Source: Pseudidiomarina homiensis
Lineage (GTDB): Bacteria > Pseudomonadota > Gammaproteobacteria > Enterobacterales > Alteromonadaceae
Assembly: GCF_003987225.1 (NCBI RefSeq)
Contig: NZ_PIPX01000003.1
Span: forward strand, 124,001 to 188,000
Direction: 5' to 3'
DNA: 64,000 nucleotides
The notes beneath the pieces are model-generated. The model was not told the origin of the DNA and made no database searches. It worked only from the letters and a program-made list of their open reading frames with translations. The translations under genes were made by a program, and so were the position numbers. Shown here in pieces: positions 26,855-35,783 of the stretch. The number at the start of each line of letters is the position of its first letter. The first letter of the stretch is position 1.

Positions 26855-29035
26855 ATGGAAATCAAAGTTAATTTTCTCGACAATCTCCGCCTCGAAGCCA
26901 AATTCGACGACTTTACAGTGGTCACCGATCAGCCGATCCGCTATAAAGGCGACGGCTCGGCGCCGAGCCCATTTGACTACTTTTTGGCGTCGTCGGCGAT
27001 GTGTGCGGCCTATTTTGTGAAGGTCTACTGCTTATCACGTGACATCCCCACCGAAAATATTCGCTTGTCGCAAAACAATATCGTCGACCCAGAGAATCGC
27101 TACAACCAGATTTTCAAAATCCAAGTCGAGCTTCCTGAAGATATTTCTGACAAAGATCGCCAAGGCATTTTACGATCCATTGATCGTTGTACCGTTAAAA
27201 AGGTTGTGCAAACCGGCCCTGAATTCCAAATTGAAGTGGTCGAGAACCTTGATGAAGATGCTCAGGCGCTATTGATGGGGGCACCAGAGGGCGGCTCACT
27301 CACCTACATCGAAGGGAAAGATCTACCGTTAGAGCAAACCATTGCCAACATGACGCAAATTCTTGCCGACCTCGGCATGAAAATAGAGATTGCGTCGTGG
27401 CGTAACATCGTGCCACACGTGTGGTCGCTACATATTCGTGATGCCGCATCGCCAATGTGTTTCACCAACGGTAAAGGTGCGACCAAAGAAGCCGCTTTGG
27501 CGTCAGCACTAGGTGAGTTCATCGAGCGTTTAAACTGCAACTTCTTCTACAACGACCAGTTCTTTGGCGAAGAGATTGCCAATAGCGAATTCGTACACTA
27601 TCCGAATGAAAAGTGGTTTGCGTTAACCGAGGACGATAGCCTTCCCAAAGGATTACTCGATGACTATTGCCTGCCAATTTACGATCCAGAAGGCGAGCTG
27701 CGCGGCTCACATTTAATTGATACCAATTCTGGACGCCGTGATCGCGGCATCTGCGCTTTACCCTTTAAGCGCCATTCCGACGGTGAAACCCTGTATTTTC
27801 CCTCGAATCTGATTGAAAACTTGTACCTGAGCAACGGTATGAGCGCGGGTAATACGCTCGCGGAAGCACAGGTGCAATGTTTGTCGGAGATCTTCGAGCG
27901 CGCCGTGAAGCGCGAGATTCTCGAAAACGAAATTGCCCTCCCCGAGGTGCCGGATGACGTGATGGCGCGCTATCCTGAGTTGGTAGAAGCGGTGCAAGCG
28001 TTGGAGGCACAAGGTTACCCGATTTTAGTCAAAGACGCCTCGTTAGGTGGTCAATTCCCGGTGATGTGCGTGACCTTGATGAACCCGCGAACGGGAGGCG
28101 TATTTGCCTCTTTTGGTGCGCACCCGAGTATGCATGTGGCACTCGAGCGCAGTCTTACCGAGCTGATGCAGGGCCGCAGTTTTGAAGGCCTAAACGACTT
28201 CCAGCCACCCACCTTTAATTCCATGGCAGTGAGCGAACCGAATAACTTTGTCGAGCACTTTATCGATTCATCAGGGTTAGTCTCTTGGCGTTTCTTCAGT
28301 GCACGCAGCGATTACGAGTTTGCCGACTGGGATTTCTCGGGCAGTAATGCCGAAGAATCCGACGGCTTGTTCCAAATCCTCGCCGACATTGGTAAAGAAG
28401 CCTATGTCGCGGTGTATGAAGACCTTGGTGCGCCAGTATGTCGTATTCTGGTACCCGGCTATTCAGAAGTGTACCCGGTCGAAGACCTGGTCTGGGATAA
28501 CACCAATATGGCGCTCGACTACCGCGAAGACATTCTTAATTTGCATCGTTTGTCGGACGAACAGTTACGCGATCTCGTTGATCGTTTAGAAGAAAGCCAG
28601 CTCGACAACTACACCGATATCATCACCTTGATTGGTATTGAGTTCGACGAAAACACCGTCTGGGGCCAACTGACGATTTTAGAACTGAAACTGCTCATTT
28701 ACTTGGCACTCGGCGAGCACGAAGATGCGCTCGATTGCGTGGAAATGTTCTTACAGTACAACGACAACACCGTTGAGCGTGTGCTGTTCTATCGCGCCGT
28801 GCAAGCCGTTTTAGAGATTGAATTAGACGAAGAGCTGGAGCTCGACGACTTTATTTTTAATCTACGCCGCATGTACGGTACCGACACCATGACTGCCGTC
28901 GTTGGCTCTGTTACCGGGAATGTCCGCTTTCATGGTCTCAAACCAACCAACATGCAGCTCGACGGTTTAGACAAACACCTGCGCTTAATCGAGAGCTATA
29001 AAAAGCTCCATGCCGCACGAGGCGCAAAGCTATAG
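26855..29035 (+). CDS. OsmC-YcaO fusion protein
   Basis: 726 residues. The first ~135 are an OsmC-like domain (NFLDNLRLEAKFDDF, PSPFDYFLASSAMCAAYFVK, with a second Cys in RSIDRCTVKKV). The rest is YcaO: FTNGKGATKEAALASALGEF, GMSAGNTLAEAQVQCLSEIF, SLTELMQGRSF and a TPR-like C-terminal tail. E. coli YcaO lacks the OsmC part and assists RimO in methylthiolating ribosomal protein S12. YcaO domains use ATP to activate amide carbonyls. The OsmC cysteines could supply or handle sulfur or peroxide, which is inference. It stands alone on the plus strand, and its stop overlaps the convergent patatin gene by 6 bp. Confidence 0.88.
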   Translation: MEIKVNFLDNLRLEAKFDDFTVVTDQPIRYKGDGSAPSPFDYFLASSAMCAAYFVKVYCLSRDIPTENIRLSQNNIVDPENRYNQIFKIQVELPEDISDKDRQGILRSIDRCTVKKVVQTGPEFQIEVVENLDEDAQALLMGAPEGGSLTYIEGKDLPLEQTIANMTQILADLGMKIEIASWRNIVPHVWSLHIRDAASPMCFTNGKGATKEAALASALGEFIERLNCNFFYNDQFFGEEIANSEFVHYPNEKWFALTEDDSLPKGLLDDYCLPIYDPEGELRGSHLIDTNSGRRDRGICALPFKRHSDGETLYFPSNLIENLYLSNGMSAGNTLAEAQVQCLSEIFERAVKREILENEIALPEVPDDVMARYPELVEAVQALEAQGYPILVKDASLGGQFPVMCVTLMNPRTGGVFASFGAHPSMHVALERSLTELMQGRSFEGLNDFQPPTFNSMAVSEPNNFVEHFIDSSGLVSWRFFSARSDYEFADWDFSGSNAEESDGLFQILADIGKEAYVAVYEDLGAPVCRILVPGYSEVYPVEDLVWDNTNMALDYREDILNLHRLSDEQLRDLVDRLEESQLDNYTDIITLIGIEFDENTVWGQLTILELKLLIYLALGEHEDALDCVEMFLQYNDNTVERVLFYRAVQAVLEIELDEELELDDFIFNLRRMYGTDTMTAVVGSVTGNVRFHGLKPTNMQLDGLDKHLRLIESYKKLHAARGAKL

Positions 29036-29869
29036 CTGATCAATATGCTCAAATGCGGCACGTAAACCGGCGTTGTAACCTACTTCAAGGCGCTCGCGCT
29101 GACGCGTGAAGCGCCCAACCGGCATAGAGTCCGGCGGGGCAATAATGTGAACCGTGCAGTCCGCGGGCGGGTTTTCGATAAAGTCGATGGTGGCGTTGTA
29201 ACGTTCAGCACGATCTTCGATAGCATCGCACAACTTCGGATATTGGCTAAGTATACGGCGGGTAATGCCGAGCGAGCGCCCTGAGGTTTTACGATAACCT
29301 TTCGCACGCGACAGAATCACTGTGATTTCACGTGCTCCCATCTCATAGGCCTTCAACACCGGAATAGAATCCGCCACACCTCCGTCAGTCATCGCCACGC
29401 CATCGACTTCGGGAAAATCACGAAACGCCAACGGAATCGCGCACGATGCCGGAAAGAGCTGATGCATGTTTTGCTCATTCACTTGGATATAGCACGGCGC
29501 GCCATCTTCAACCCGCGTCGTTACCGCATAAAGTGGGATTTTGCCCGCTAGGTAGTGTTCGAAGTGCAGCTCAATCTGATCGTAAGACGTGCGCCACAAC
29601 CATTCCACATCACACAAGTGCCCGCCAAGCATGCCGCGGATTGGGTCAATAAAGTCTTTCGATTGCGCCAGCTCAGTGAGAATCCGGTAGCTGCGTTGGT
29701 AGTCATCAGTTAAATAACCAATGAGGTTGGTCGAGCCAGCCGAAACGCCGATAGCGACATCAAAGGGCTTAAATTTATCGCGCATAAACCCATCGAGTAC
29801 GCCGGCGGCAAAAATACCGCGCATAGCGCCGCCTTCGACAACTAGCGCACGTTTTGTTTTTGCTGTCAC
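29030..29869 (-). CDS. Patatin-like phospholipase (YjjU-like)
   Basis: 279 residues with the patatin Ser-Asp dyad. The oxyanion loop is EGGAMRGIFAAGVLDGF, the nucleophile is in IGVSAGSTNLIGY, and the Asp is in MTDGGVADSIPV. It is predicted to hydrolyse acyl esters of phospholipids in the cytoplasm or at the inner membrane. The start is GTG at 29869 with only a weak ribosome site. It stands alone and is convergent with the OsmC-YcaO gene. Confidence 0.88.
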   Translation of the reverse strand: MTAKTKRALVVEGGAMRGIFAAGVLDGFMRDKFKPFDVAIGVSAGSTNLIGYLTDDYQRSYRILTELAQSKDFIDPIRGMLGGHLCDVEWLWRTSYDQIELHFEHYLAGKIPLYAVTTRVEDGAPCYIQVNEQNMHQLFPASCAIPLAFRDFPEVDGVAMTDGGVADSIPVLKAYEMGAREITVILSRAKGYRKTSGRSLGITRRILSQYPKLCDAIEDRAERYNATIDFIENPPADCTVHIIAPPDSMPVGRFTRQRERLEVGYNAGLRAAFEHIDQL

Positions 29870-29956
29870 AATTGCTTCGCTTCTTATTGGTTATACCGCC
29901 TTGCGGCGACTCAAGTCCCCTACCCCACAAATAGTAGCATCGAAAGGCGCTGAATT

Positions 29957-29982
29957 AAAAAAGGCGCCTAATGCGCCTTTTT
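29957..29982. terminator. Rho-independent terminator after the subtilase gene
   Basis: Stem AAAAAGGCGC / GCGCCTTTTT with a 5-base loop CTAAT and A/T flanks on both sides. It lies 35 bp after the subtilase stop. Confidence 0.85.
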
Positions 29983-30016
29983 AGTCTCTAACTTAACTCT
30001 TCTTCATGTGCGTTAT

Positions 30017-32092
30017 TTATTGCACTTCCGAAGTGATTTCTGTCGTGATGGTAAACGGCGTTGCGATACTAATATAACCAGTTACACGCAATGTATAGGT
30101 GCCCACCATGTCTGTCCAAAACTGGATAACCTCAGGGTTTTCCAAGGACGCGCTTGATGCAATTTCGACACCATCGGGGTTAACCAAGAAAAAATCTAGG
30201 TCAGCGACCCCGGTCCAAGTCAAAGTGGACGTAAGGTTGACATCGTTAGGGCCAATTTCTAGCGGGAATTCCTGAACCTCAAGGTTCTCCGCCGAAACCC
30301 CCATTGTTCCTGAGTCAATTTGTTGGCTTTGGGTGAAGCTAACATCAGGAGGCAAAATTGCGCCATCGACATCCATCCGATCGAACATCACGCCCTTATC
30401 GAGAACCCGAACTTCTAAGTCATGAATGCCGTCACCTAAGTCATCGAACGCAACCGCTACATCTTGCGGTGATCCTGCAGAAGCATTACGCGCATAAATT
30501 GTTTCAGCCCCCATCACGCGCCCATCGCTGATCAGTTCGATAGATACTGGCTGATCACTGGTCGCCAAAAAGTGGAGCCGCACGCGCTCACCTCTCACTT
30601 TCGCAAAAACTGACGCATGTGCGTTTTTAGCTTTAGAAACCGTTCCTTCGAATGCTTTGGTATCTGTTTTGCTTTGCCATTTTCCGACATAAACAAATTC
30701 TTGAGCACTGTCATCGGCCTGCGCCCAACGTCCTTGACTTGCCCAAAGCGTATCGCCATTCATGAAGGCAATACGATTACCGCTTGTTTCTTTCGCTAAG
30801 TCCACCGCCGCTTTAACGTCAATGTAACCAGCGCCTACTTCATGGGGCGCATAGTCCATCGGTTCAGCAGTATCCTTAATTATCTGCTCTATTTGGTCTG
30901 GCGACAGCGCTGGATTCGCTTCTAGTAACAATGCAGTCACTCCAGCAATGAACGGTGTTGCCATAGAGGTACCGCTTATCGTGTGGTAGTACAACAGATA
31001 ATCGGGATTTTCTTCATCAATAACTGGCCCCATTGCCCCAATCGCTGTATTTGGTGCGCGCGTTGACGTTATATTTTGCCCAGGAGCCGTAATATCGGGT
31101 AGTTTATATTGATGACCCGCAACCCCCCGACTGGAAAAGTCTGCGAGTAGTTTGTCACTGGTACCAGCTGCCACATTGATAACCCAAGGTGCGATCGCAT
31201 ATTGGTTTAACGTATCCTCTGTAGGGCCTGAGTTTGACGCTGCAAAACTTACCACCATCCCCTTCTTATACGCTTCAAATGACGCTTTGTTTATTGGGTT
31301 GTTTGGATCAAACTCTGCACCGTCGCCGCCGCCCCAACTATTGGTAATCACATCGATACCCAACCGTTCTCGGTTCGCAATGGCGTAATCGAAACCCAAC
31401 AGTGCATACAGAATCGAAATGCCTTCACCGGCGCCAAGCCCCACTAAGCTTGCTCCTGGAGCAATACCATCGTGGTAATAGGCTCTACGTGTATCATCAA
31501 TAGATGCCATGCCTGTTCCAGCAACGGTACCAGCAACATGGGTACCGTGACCCGACGAGGTATCACTGTTTGGCACCCCTTCTAGAAATGCATTGCGTCC
31601 GCCAAGCAAATCAAGATCGCCAACAATTTTTACATTCTCGATCGTTTTGGTTGCGAACTCCAAATCCGGGTGCGTCGCATCGACCCCAGAATCTAACACT
31701 GCAATTGTTACGCCTTGTCCGTCTAAACCATAGAAGTCTTGCACATAATGTCCGCCAGTAATTTCACCCGACGTATAGTTGCTGTATTCTAAGGGAGTGT
31801 TCGCATAGATACTGCTGACAGCTGGGCTCGCCAGAAGCGCTTGCAATTGCAACTTGCTTACAGTCGCACCTGCGATGGGCATTGTTTGCAGTGCAATGTA
31901 GGGGATTCCTAGGTTCTGTAGCACACCATCAATTTGGTTGTGCTCCTCAAATGACACTATTACATCGTAAGGCCCTGTCAGGCTTTGTAGGTCTTGTGAG
32001 AGTTTAGGACCCAATAAGGCATCAGCATTTGCGCTCCCTACTCCGATAAGCCCAGACGCCAAAATACTCAATGAAAGAAGAGTTCGTTTCAT
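30017..32092 (-). CDS. Secreted S8 subtilisin-like serine protease
   Basis: About 691 residues: a signal peptide (LSILASGLIGVGSANA), then an inhibitor-like propeptide (YDVIVSFEEHNQIDGVL). The S8 catalytic domain has Asp in VLDSGVDATHPDL, His in GHGTHVAGTVAG, the oxyanion Asn in TNSWGGGDG and Ser in SGTSMATPFIAG. C-terminal beta domains include one resembling a pre-peptidase C-terminal domain (WTGVADLDFFLVNPDG). I prefer the second ATG (32092), because GGAG lies seven bases before it and only one base before the first ATG. It is an extracellular protease for scavenging protein. The mobile element ends 117 bp upstream. Confidence 0.92.
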   Translation of the reverse strand: MKRTLLSLSILASGLIGVGSANADALLGPKLSQDLQSLTGPYDVIVSFEEHNQIDGVLQNLGIPYIALQTMPIAGATVSKLQLQALLASPAVSSIYANTPLEYSNYTSGEITGGHYVQDFYGLDGQGVTIAVLDSGVDATHPDLEFATKTIENVKIVGDLDLLGGRNAFLEGVPNSDTSSGHGTHVAGTVAGTGMASIDDTRRAYYHDGIAPGASLVGLGAGEGISILYALLGFDYAIANRERLGIDVITNSWGGGDGAEFDPNNPINKASFEAYKKGMVVSFAASNSGPTEDTLNQYAIAPWVINVAAGTSDKLLADFSSRGVAGHQYKLPDITAPGQNITSTRAPNTAIGAMGPVIDEENPDYLLYYHTISGTSMATPFIAGVTALLLEANPALSPDQIEQIIKDTAEPMDYAPHEVGAGYIDVKAAVDLAKETSGNRIAFMNGDTLWASQGRWAQADDSAQEFVYVGKWQSKTDTKAFEGTVSKAKNAHASVFAKVRGERVRLHFLATSDQPVSIELISDGRVMGAETIYARNASAGSPQDVAVAFDDLGDGIHDLEVRVLDKGVMFDRMDVDGAILPPDVSFTQSQQIDSGTMGVSAENLEVQEFPLEIGPNDVNLTSTLTWTGVADLDFFLVNPDGVEIASSASLENPEVIQFWTDMVGTYTLRVTGYISIATPFTITTEITSEVQ

Positions 32093-32151
32093 AATCATGC
32101 TCCAAGTAAACGTTGTTGACGTTCACAGAGTTGCAGCAAATGAAAACCGAG

Positions 32152-32180
32152 GATATAGGGGATCTCCCCTAACTTACCAA
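32152..32180 (-). promoter_or_regulatory. Subtilase promoter with a palindrome in its spacer
   Basis: On the minus strand, TTGGTA is followed after 17 bases by TATATC. The spacer is filled by a perfect 16-bp palindrome, TAGGGGATCTCCCCTA (32156-32171), with 7-bp arms. A protein bound there would sit between the -35 and -10 boxes, so the palindrome is a strong operator candidate. Confidence 0.55.
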
Positions 32181-32208
32181 TATTGAGAAGTGGCTTAACA
32201 ATTAAAAA

Positions 32209-32253
32209 TGGTGGCCCCTCCCAGATTTGAACTGGGGACCAACCGATTATGAG
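32209..32253. repeat. attL: 45-bp direct repeat of the tRNA 3' end
   Basis: Identical to 39868-39912. The next base differs (A here, T in the tRNA), which marks the end of the match. It contains the CCA end, acceptor 3' strand, T arm and half the anticodon arm of tRNA-Ile2, on the minus strand. It is not a functional tRNA. Confidence 0.92.
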
Positions 32254-32267
32254 ACGAAAACACCCTC

Positions 32268-32302
32268 TGTTCAGGCTGTTCGCCTATGAACAAACATGAA
32301 CA
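32268..32302. promoter_or_regulatory. Clustered TGTTC/TGAAC boxes beside attL
   Basis: Two TGTTC boxes (32268, 32277) are followed by two TGAAC boxes in the opposite orientation (32287, 32297), spaced 9-10 bp apart, about one helical turn. A fifth TGTTCA is at 32373. This arrangement, between attL and int, suits integrase arm sites, excisionase sites or an operator for int. Confidence 0.45.
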
Positions 32303-32444
32303 AATAATCCTATTTATATCTATTATTTTCATCAACTTAAATACACTACCGTCAATAACCCCTGTTTACAGTTGTTCACATTCTTACCTCGTTGTGCAAT
32401 TATCTAGCTACATTGCTGCTACATTTTCGATTGGTGAGTGCGAA

Positions 32445-33689
32445 ATGACGACCCTGACGACAACCCGCGTAAAGCTGACAAATTCCGTTTTGAAAGGCCT
32501 GAGTGAGCAGATTCGGCGGGTCAATGATACCGAGCTTCCAGGGTTCCACCTGCGGATCAGCGAGCGTGGCAAAATGACCTATTACCTGTTCTATCGCCTT
32601 CACGGTAAACAGGTCAATTTCAAGCTTGGCTCGCATCCTCAAATCACCCCAGCCCAAGCACGGGAAATGGCCAAGCAAAAAGCGGGAGAAGTCGCTAATG
32701 GTATCGACGTTCAGCAAGCACGAAAAGCGCAGCGCCTGCAAACCGAGCGCGACAAACTGACACGACTGGAAGCGTTCATCGAGCAGCGCTACCGTCCCTA
32801 CCAGGAAACGCGTAATCCCAAAACAGCAACTAAGCTCATTCAACAGTTTTACTCCGGCTTCCCTGAGCTCCTGCCATTACAGCTCTCAGACATAACCGCC
32901 GCCCGTATCGAAAACTGGCGTAATGCAAAGAAAAAGGGGGGGATGAAAGACGCGACCATTAACAGCTATGTCGCTACACTCAAGGCCGCTTTGAATCGAG
33001 CCGTCGACTGGGATCTTATTGACCATCACGATCTGCAGAAAGTCAAACCGCTTAAAAGTGATAATACCCGCGTGCGCTATCTCGAAGATGACGAAGAGCA
33101 GCGTCTTCGCGAAGCTCTGCGTGCTCGCGATCAGCGACTTAAAAATGAGCGCGATAGCGCCAATAAGTTTCGCCAGCAGCGTGGTTATCCCTTAAAACCT
33201 CCACTTTATGACTATCCCTATGCCGACCATTTAGAGCCCATCGTTTTATTAGCCATGAATACCGGACTACGTAAAAGCGAACTCCTCTCGCTCACCTGGG
33301 CGGACGTCGACATAAAGCGTAAGCACCTGACTATTTTGCCGAGTAACGCTAAATCCGGAAAGACCCGTCATGTTCCGCTTAATTCTCATGCGCTGAACGT
33401 TTTTAAGGGATGGGCCAAGCATCACGCGCATCAACACTATGTCTTTGAGCGCGCGCCTGGTGACAAGCTACAGGACGTAAAAAAGAGTTGGAATAAGGTG
33501 CTAGAAGAGGCGCAAATTGAGAACTTCCGCTTTCATGATTTACGTCACCACTTTGCAAGTCAACTTGCCATGCGCGGCGTGGATCTGAATACCATTCGTG
33601 AATTGCTCGGTCACCACAGTATGGAAATGACACTCCGATATGCTCACTTAAGACCTGAGAAAAAGACTGCCGCTGTCGATCTACTTTGA
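32445..33689 (+). CDS. int: Tyrosine recombinase (P4-type integrase)
   Basis: 414 residues. The N-terminal DUF4102-like arm-binding domain (LPGFHLRISERGKMTYYLFY, FKLGSHPQITPAQAREMA) is followed by a core-binding domain and a catalytic domain. The catalytic residues are visible: Arg in NTGLRKSELLSL, Lys in SNAKSGKTRHVPL, His-x-x-Arg in FHDLRHHFAS, His in LLGHHS and the Tyr nucleophile in LRYAHLRP. I start at the ATG at 32445, where family homology begins and GGTGAG precedes it. The longer frame from 32286 adds 53 hydrophobic residues unlike any integrase. It catalyses integration at the tRNA-Ile2 gene and lies at the end away from the intact tRNA. Confidence 0.95.
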   Translation: MTTLTTTRVKLTNSVLKGLSEQIRRVNDTELPGFHLRISERGKMTYYLFYRLHGKQVNFKLGSHPQITPAQAREMAKQKAGEVANGIDVQQARKAQRLQTERDKLTRLEAFIEQRYRPYQETRNPKTATKLIQQFYSGFPELLPLQLSDITAARIENWRNAKKKGGMKDATINSYVATLKAALNRAVDWDLIDHHDLQKVKPLKSDNTRVRYLEDDEEQRLREALRARDQRLKNERDSANKFRQQRGYPLKPPLYDYPYADHLEPIVLLAMNTGLRKSELLSLTWADVDIKRKHLTILPSNAKSGKTRHVPLNSHALNVFKGWAKHHAHQHYVFERAPGDKLQDVKKSWNKVLEEAQIENFRFHDLRHHFASQLAMRGVDLNTIRELLGHHSMEMTLRYAHLRPEKKTAAVDLL

Positions 33690-33898
33690 CCCTTTGGTTG
33701 ATAAACATCAAATTGATAAAATCGCGCATGCGGCCTGTTTACTATACCTTGGCTAGCGGTAATTGCCGCAAATAGATCCTGACTAAGCGCTACCACTCAG
33801 CCAGGATGATTTAATAGTCTGCGTTATCTTTGCTGGTAATTTATTACCGTCTGACATTTCGGACACGTGTGCAGAGCGAAGAACTTATTCGCCACCCT

Positions 33899-34390
33899 CT
33901 AAATTCGCTCTCGATCTTCCATAACAAGCTTCTTCCTACCTTCAGTGAGATCCCAGAGAAGCGTCAGGCTTGGCGCTTTATATTTCTCTTCACTATAAAA
34001 TATTTTAAGGTATTCATAATCGCTCCTATGGGCATAAAGCTCATCGCAAAGCCGCCGCCTTTCGGCTAGAAAGAAACTGTGCAAGCGATCCTGAGCCGCA
34101 GCGAGTCGCGACATATTTTTGGTAATCACCTCGTAAATACCAAATGCTTTAAAGGTATGGTAGCCGCCGAAAGCAAATCCAGCGCCCATAAAAGAATACA
34201 TGACAGGTGGGTAATGTTGCCTCATTAGGTAGTAACTGAGAAAGAGGCCTCCAAGAGCAAAAATACATACTGCAATTAATTCGCAATCATCCAGTCTGTT
34301 ATCTATCAACTTACGCCAGTGTCGAATCTCATAATCGTAAGAGTCGTTTACCGCCTTGTGCAGAAAATTGTAAAGTTTTTCATGTTCCAT
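33899..34390 (-). CDS. Unknown protein with two membrane segments
   Basis: 163 residues. A polar N-terminal helix precedes two membrane segments (CELIAVCIFALGGLFLSYYL and VMYSFMGAGFAFGGYHTF). The remaining ~75 residues are charged and cytoplasmic (RRRLCDELYAHRSDYEYLKI). AAGGAGA lies at good spacing before the ATG, so translation is likely. It is the only gene of the element on the minus strand and is divergent from the 302-residue unknown gene. I do not recognise the family. Possible roles are phage exclusion at the membrane or immunity, by analogy with cargo genes in similar elements only. Confidence 0.7.
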   Translation of the reverse strand: MEHEKLYNFLHKAVNDSYDYEIRHWRKLIDNRLDDCELIAVCIFALGGLFLSYYLMRQHYPPVMYSFMGAGFAFGGYHTFKAFGIYEVITKNMSRLAAAQDRLHSFFLAERRRLCDELYAHRSDYEYLKIFYSEEKYKAPSLTLLWDLTEGRKKLVMEDRERI

Positions 34391-34554
34391 GAATAAATCT
34401 CCTTTTTAAATCTTTCAAGTATTTTCAACGCAAGCCAGACGGTAAAGTCAGCACATACACTTTGTTACCTTAGTGCCGCTCACCATTGTTTTATAGCAAC
34501 GATTCACTCATTATGTCTCTAAAAAAATAAGAGATAAACAAGGATGAACCGATA

Positions 34555-35463
34555 ATGGCAGCAATTAACTTTTTACGACTCGGAGAGAAAGCGCTCGAAC
34601 GAATCGCTAATGAGGCCGATATATACTCACTGGTAAAAGGCGGACATATAAGGTTATGGGCTGAAATTCCGCGCACTTGGGCATTGCTGACCTTACCTGA
34701 TGAAGCTGAAACGGCAGTTGCAAAAGCGGTAGTTGAAGGACTCGTGATGTTGCGCAATGCAGATGCGTTAAGACTTCTTGAAAACGGTGTAATCAAAACA
34801 GATACCGTTTACGCATTTGTTGGAGAGAGTATAAAAGCGACTTCTTTTGATAACCCTTTTTCCTCCGAGCTACCAATTGACTTTATAAAAAACTGGGCAC
34901 CTGAGAGATATAGCAACGAGAGACTAACGTTATACAGAGCAAAGTTAAATGCTGAAGAGGCAAAAACCGGGGGGGCTATATTCAAAGAGATGCTTGAGGG
35001 GTCAACAGCTCACAACCAGGAATTTAAAGATGCATTTGCGAACCTTCAAAAGATATTTGCTTCACAACAGCAAATAACGATACAAACACGAGCGATCGAA
35101 ATCAAAAGGTTGCAAGTACTGGTTGACTCAAGCATTACGCAGTTCAATCCTGCACTTCCTAAAACGACACCGACCACAAATGAGGTTTTTTTATCGCAGT
35201 ACTCAATCCCCTCGTATCCGATTATTCTAGACACTCTAGAATACCTGCGTGTTAACCCATCGATTAAACCCGCGAACTTATGGAAAAAGCTTCGAGAAGA
35301 GCATAATCGCTCTTCCCCAAAGGTTATCGACGTCAACGAGTCAATTATCGATATTTCACAAAATGACATGGCGCATTATGACGCCAACAACAATCGTGAA
35401 GAGATGAGCAAGAAACGCTATTCCAACTTGGTTGCCGAACTAAGAAAACTTCTCGATTCATAA
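34555..35463 (+). CDS. Unknown 302-residue element protein
   Basis: A soluble, mostly helical protein with no recognised motif. The N-terminal third (LGEKALERIANEADIYSLVK) is followed by an amphipathic region rich in Glu and Lys, a central stretch FASQQQITIQTRAIEIKRLQ that could form a coiled coil, and a C-terminal part (LDTLEYLRVNPSIKPANLWK) that looks like a small helical domain. AAGGA lies 10 bases before the ATG. A weak promoter TTGTTT-17-CATTAT lies upstream, and a strong terminator follows directly, so it is a single-gene transcript. Its place between integrase and replication genes suggests cargo or regulation. Confidence 0.65.
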   Translation: MAAINFLRLGEKALERIANEADIYSLVKGGHIRLWAEIPRTWALLTLPDEAETAVAKAVVEGLVMLRNADALRLLENGVIKTDTVYAFVGESIKATSFDNPFSSELPIDFIKNWAPERYSNERLTLYRAKLNAEEAKTGGAIFKEMLEGSTAHNQEFKDAFANLQKIFASQQQITIQTRAIEIKRLQVLVDSSITQFNPALPKTTPTTNEVFLSQYSIPSYPIILDTLEYLRVNPSIKPANLWKKLREEHNRSSPKVIDVNESIIDISQNDMAHYDANNNREEMSKKRYSNLVAELRKLLDS

Positions 35464-35470
35464 GAAAAGA

Positions 35471-35496
35471 GCCCGGGATTTTGCCCGGGCACTTTT
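35471..35496 (+). terminator. Rho-independent terminator of the 302-residue gene
   Basis: Stem GCCCGGG / CCCGGGC with loop ATTTTG, followed by ACTTTT, 7 bp after the stop codon. Confidence 0.8.
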
Positions 35497-35546
35497 CGAT
35501 CTCGTAAGTTTCGTCATGAACCAGTACATCACATGAGGAAACTACT

Positions 35547-35783
35547 ATGTCACTACACAAACGTGCATACAGTGAGAGCGAAGCCTCACAGTACATTTGC
35601 ATGAGTCGCTCATTTTTACGTCAAGCGCGTATGAACGGGCCTCTCGCAAAAAGAACGCCAGGACCACGTTATATAAGAGTCGGGCGCGCAATTCGCTACT
35701 TAGTTGACGATCTTGACGCCTGGCTCGAACAACATTGCAAGCACCAATCCCCTCTTCATGCTCTGGAGGGTGGACATGACTGA
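35547..35783 (+). CDS. AlpA-like excisionase / HTH regulator
   Basis: 78 residues with a winged-helix MerR-like HTH: YSESEASQYICMSRSFLRQA is the helix-turn-helix and the wing region is GPRYIRVGRAIRYLVDDLDA. This matches AlpA and small excisionase proteins of integrative elements, which bend DNA at att sites and control int or rep expression. GAGGAA precedes the ATG. It opens a tight operon: the next gene overlaps it by 8 bp, and the replication gene overlaps that one by 4 bp. Confidence 0.88.
   Translation: MSLHKRAYSESEASQYICMSRSFLRQARMNGPLAKRTPGPRYIRVGRAIRYLVDDLDAWLEQHCKHQSPLHALEGGHD

Noticed and set aside
32286-32444. Upstream 53-codon extension of the integrase frame
   Set aside because: The extra residues are hydrophobic and unlike integrase N-termini, a good start with a ribosome site lies at 32445, and the region holds the TGTTC/TGAAC boxes.
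33830-34069. 79-codon plus-strand frame opposite the membrane protein
   Set aside because: It lies antisense to a frame with a better ribosome site and membrane segments.
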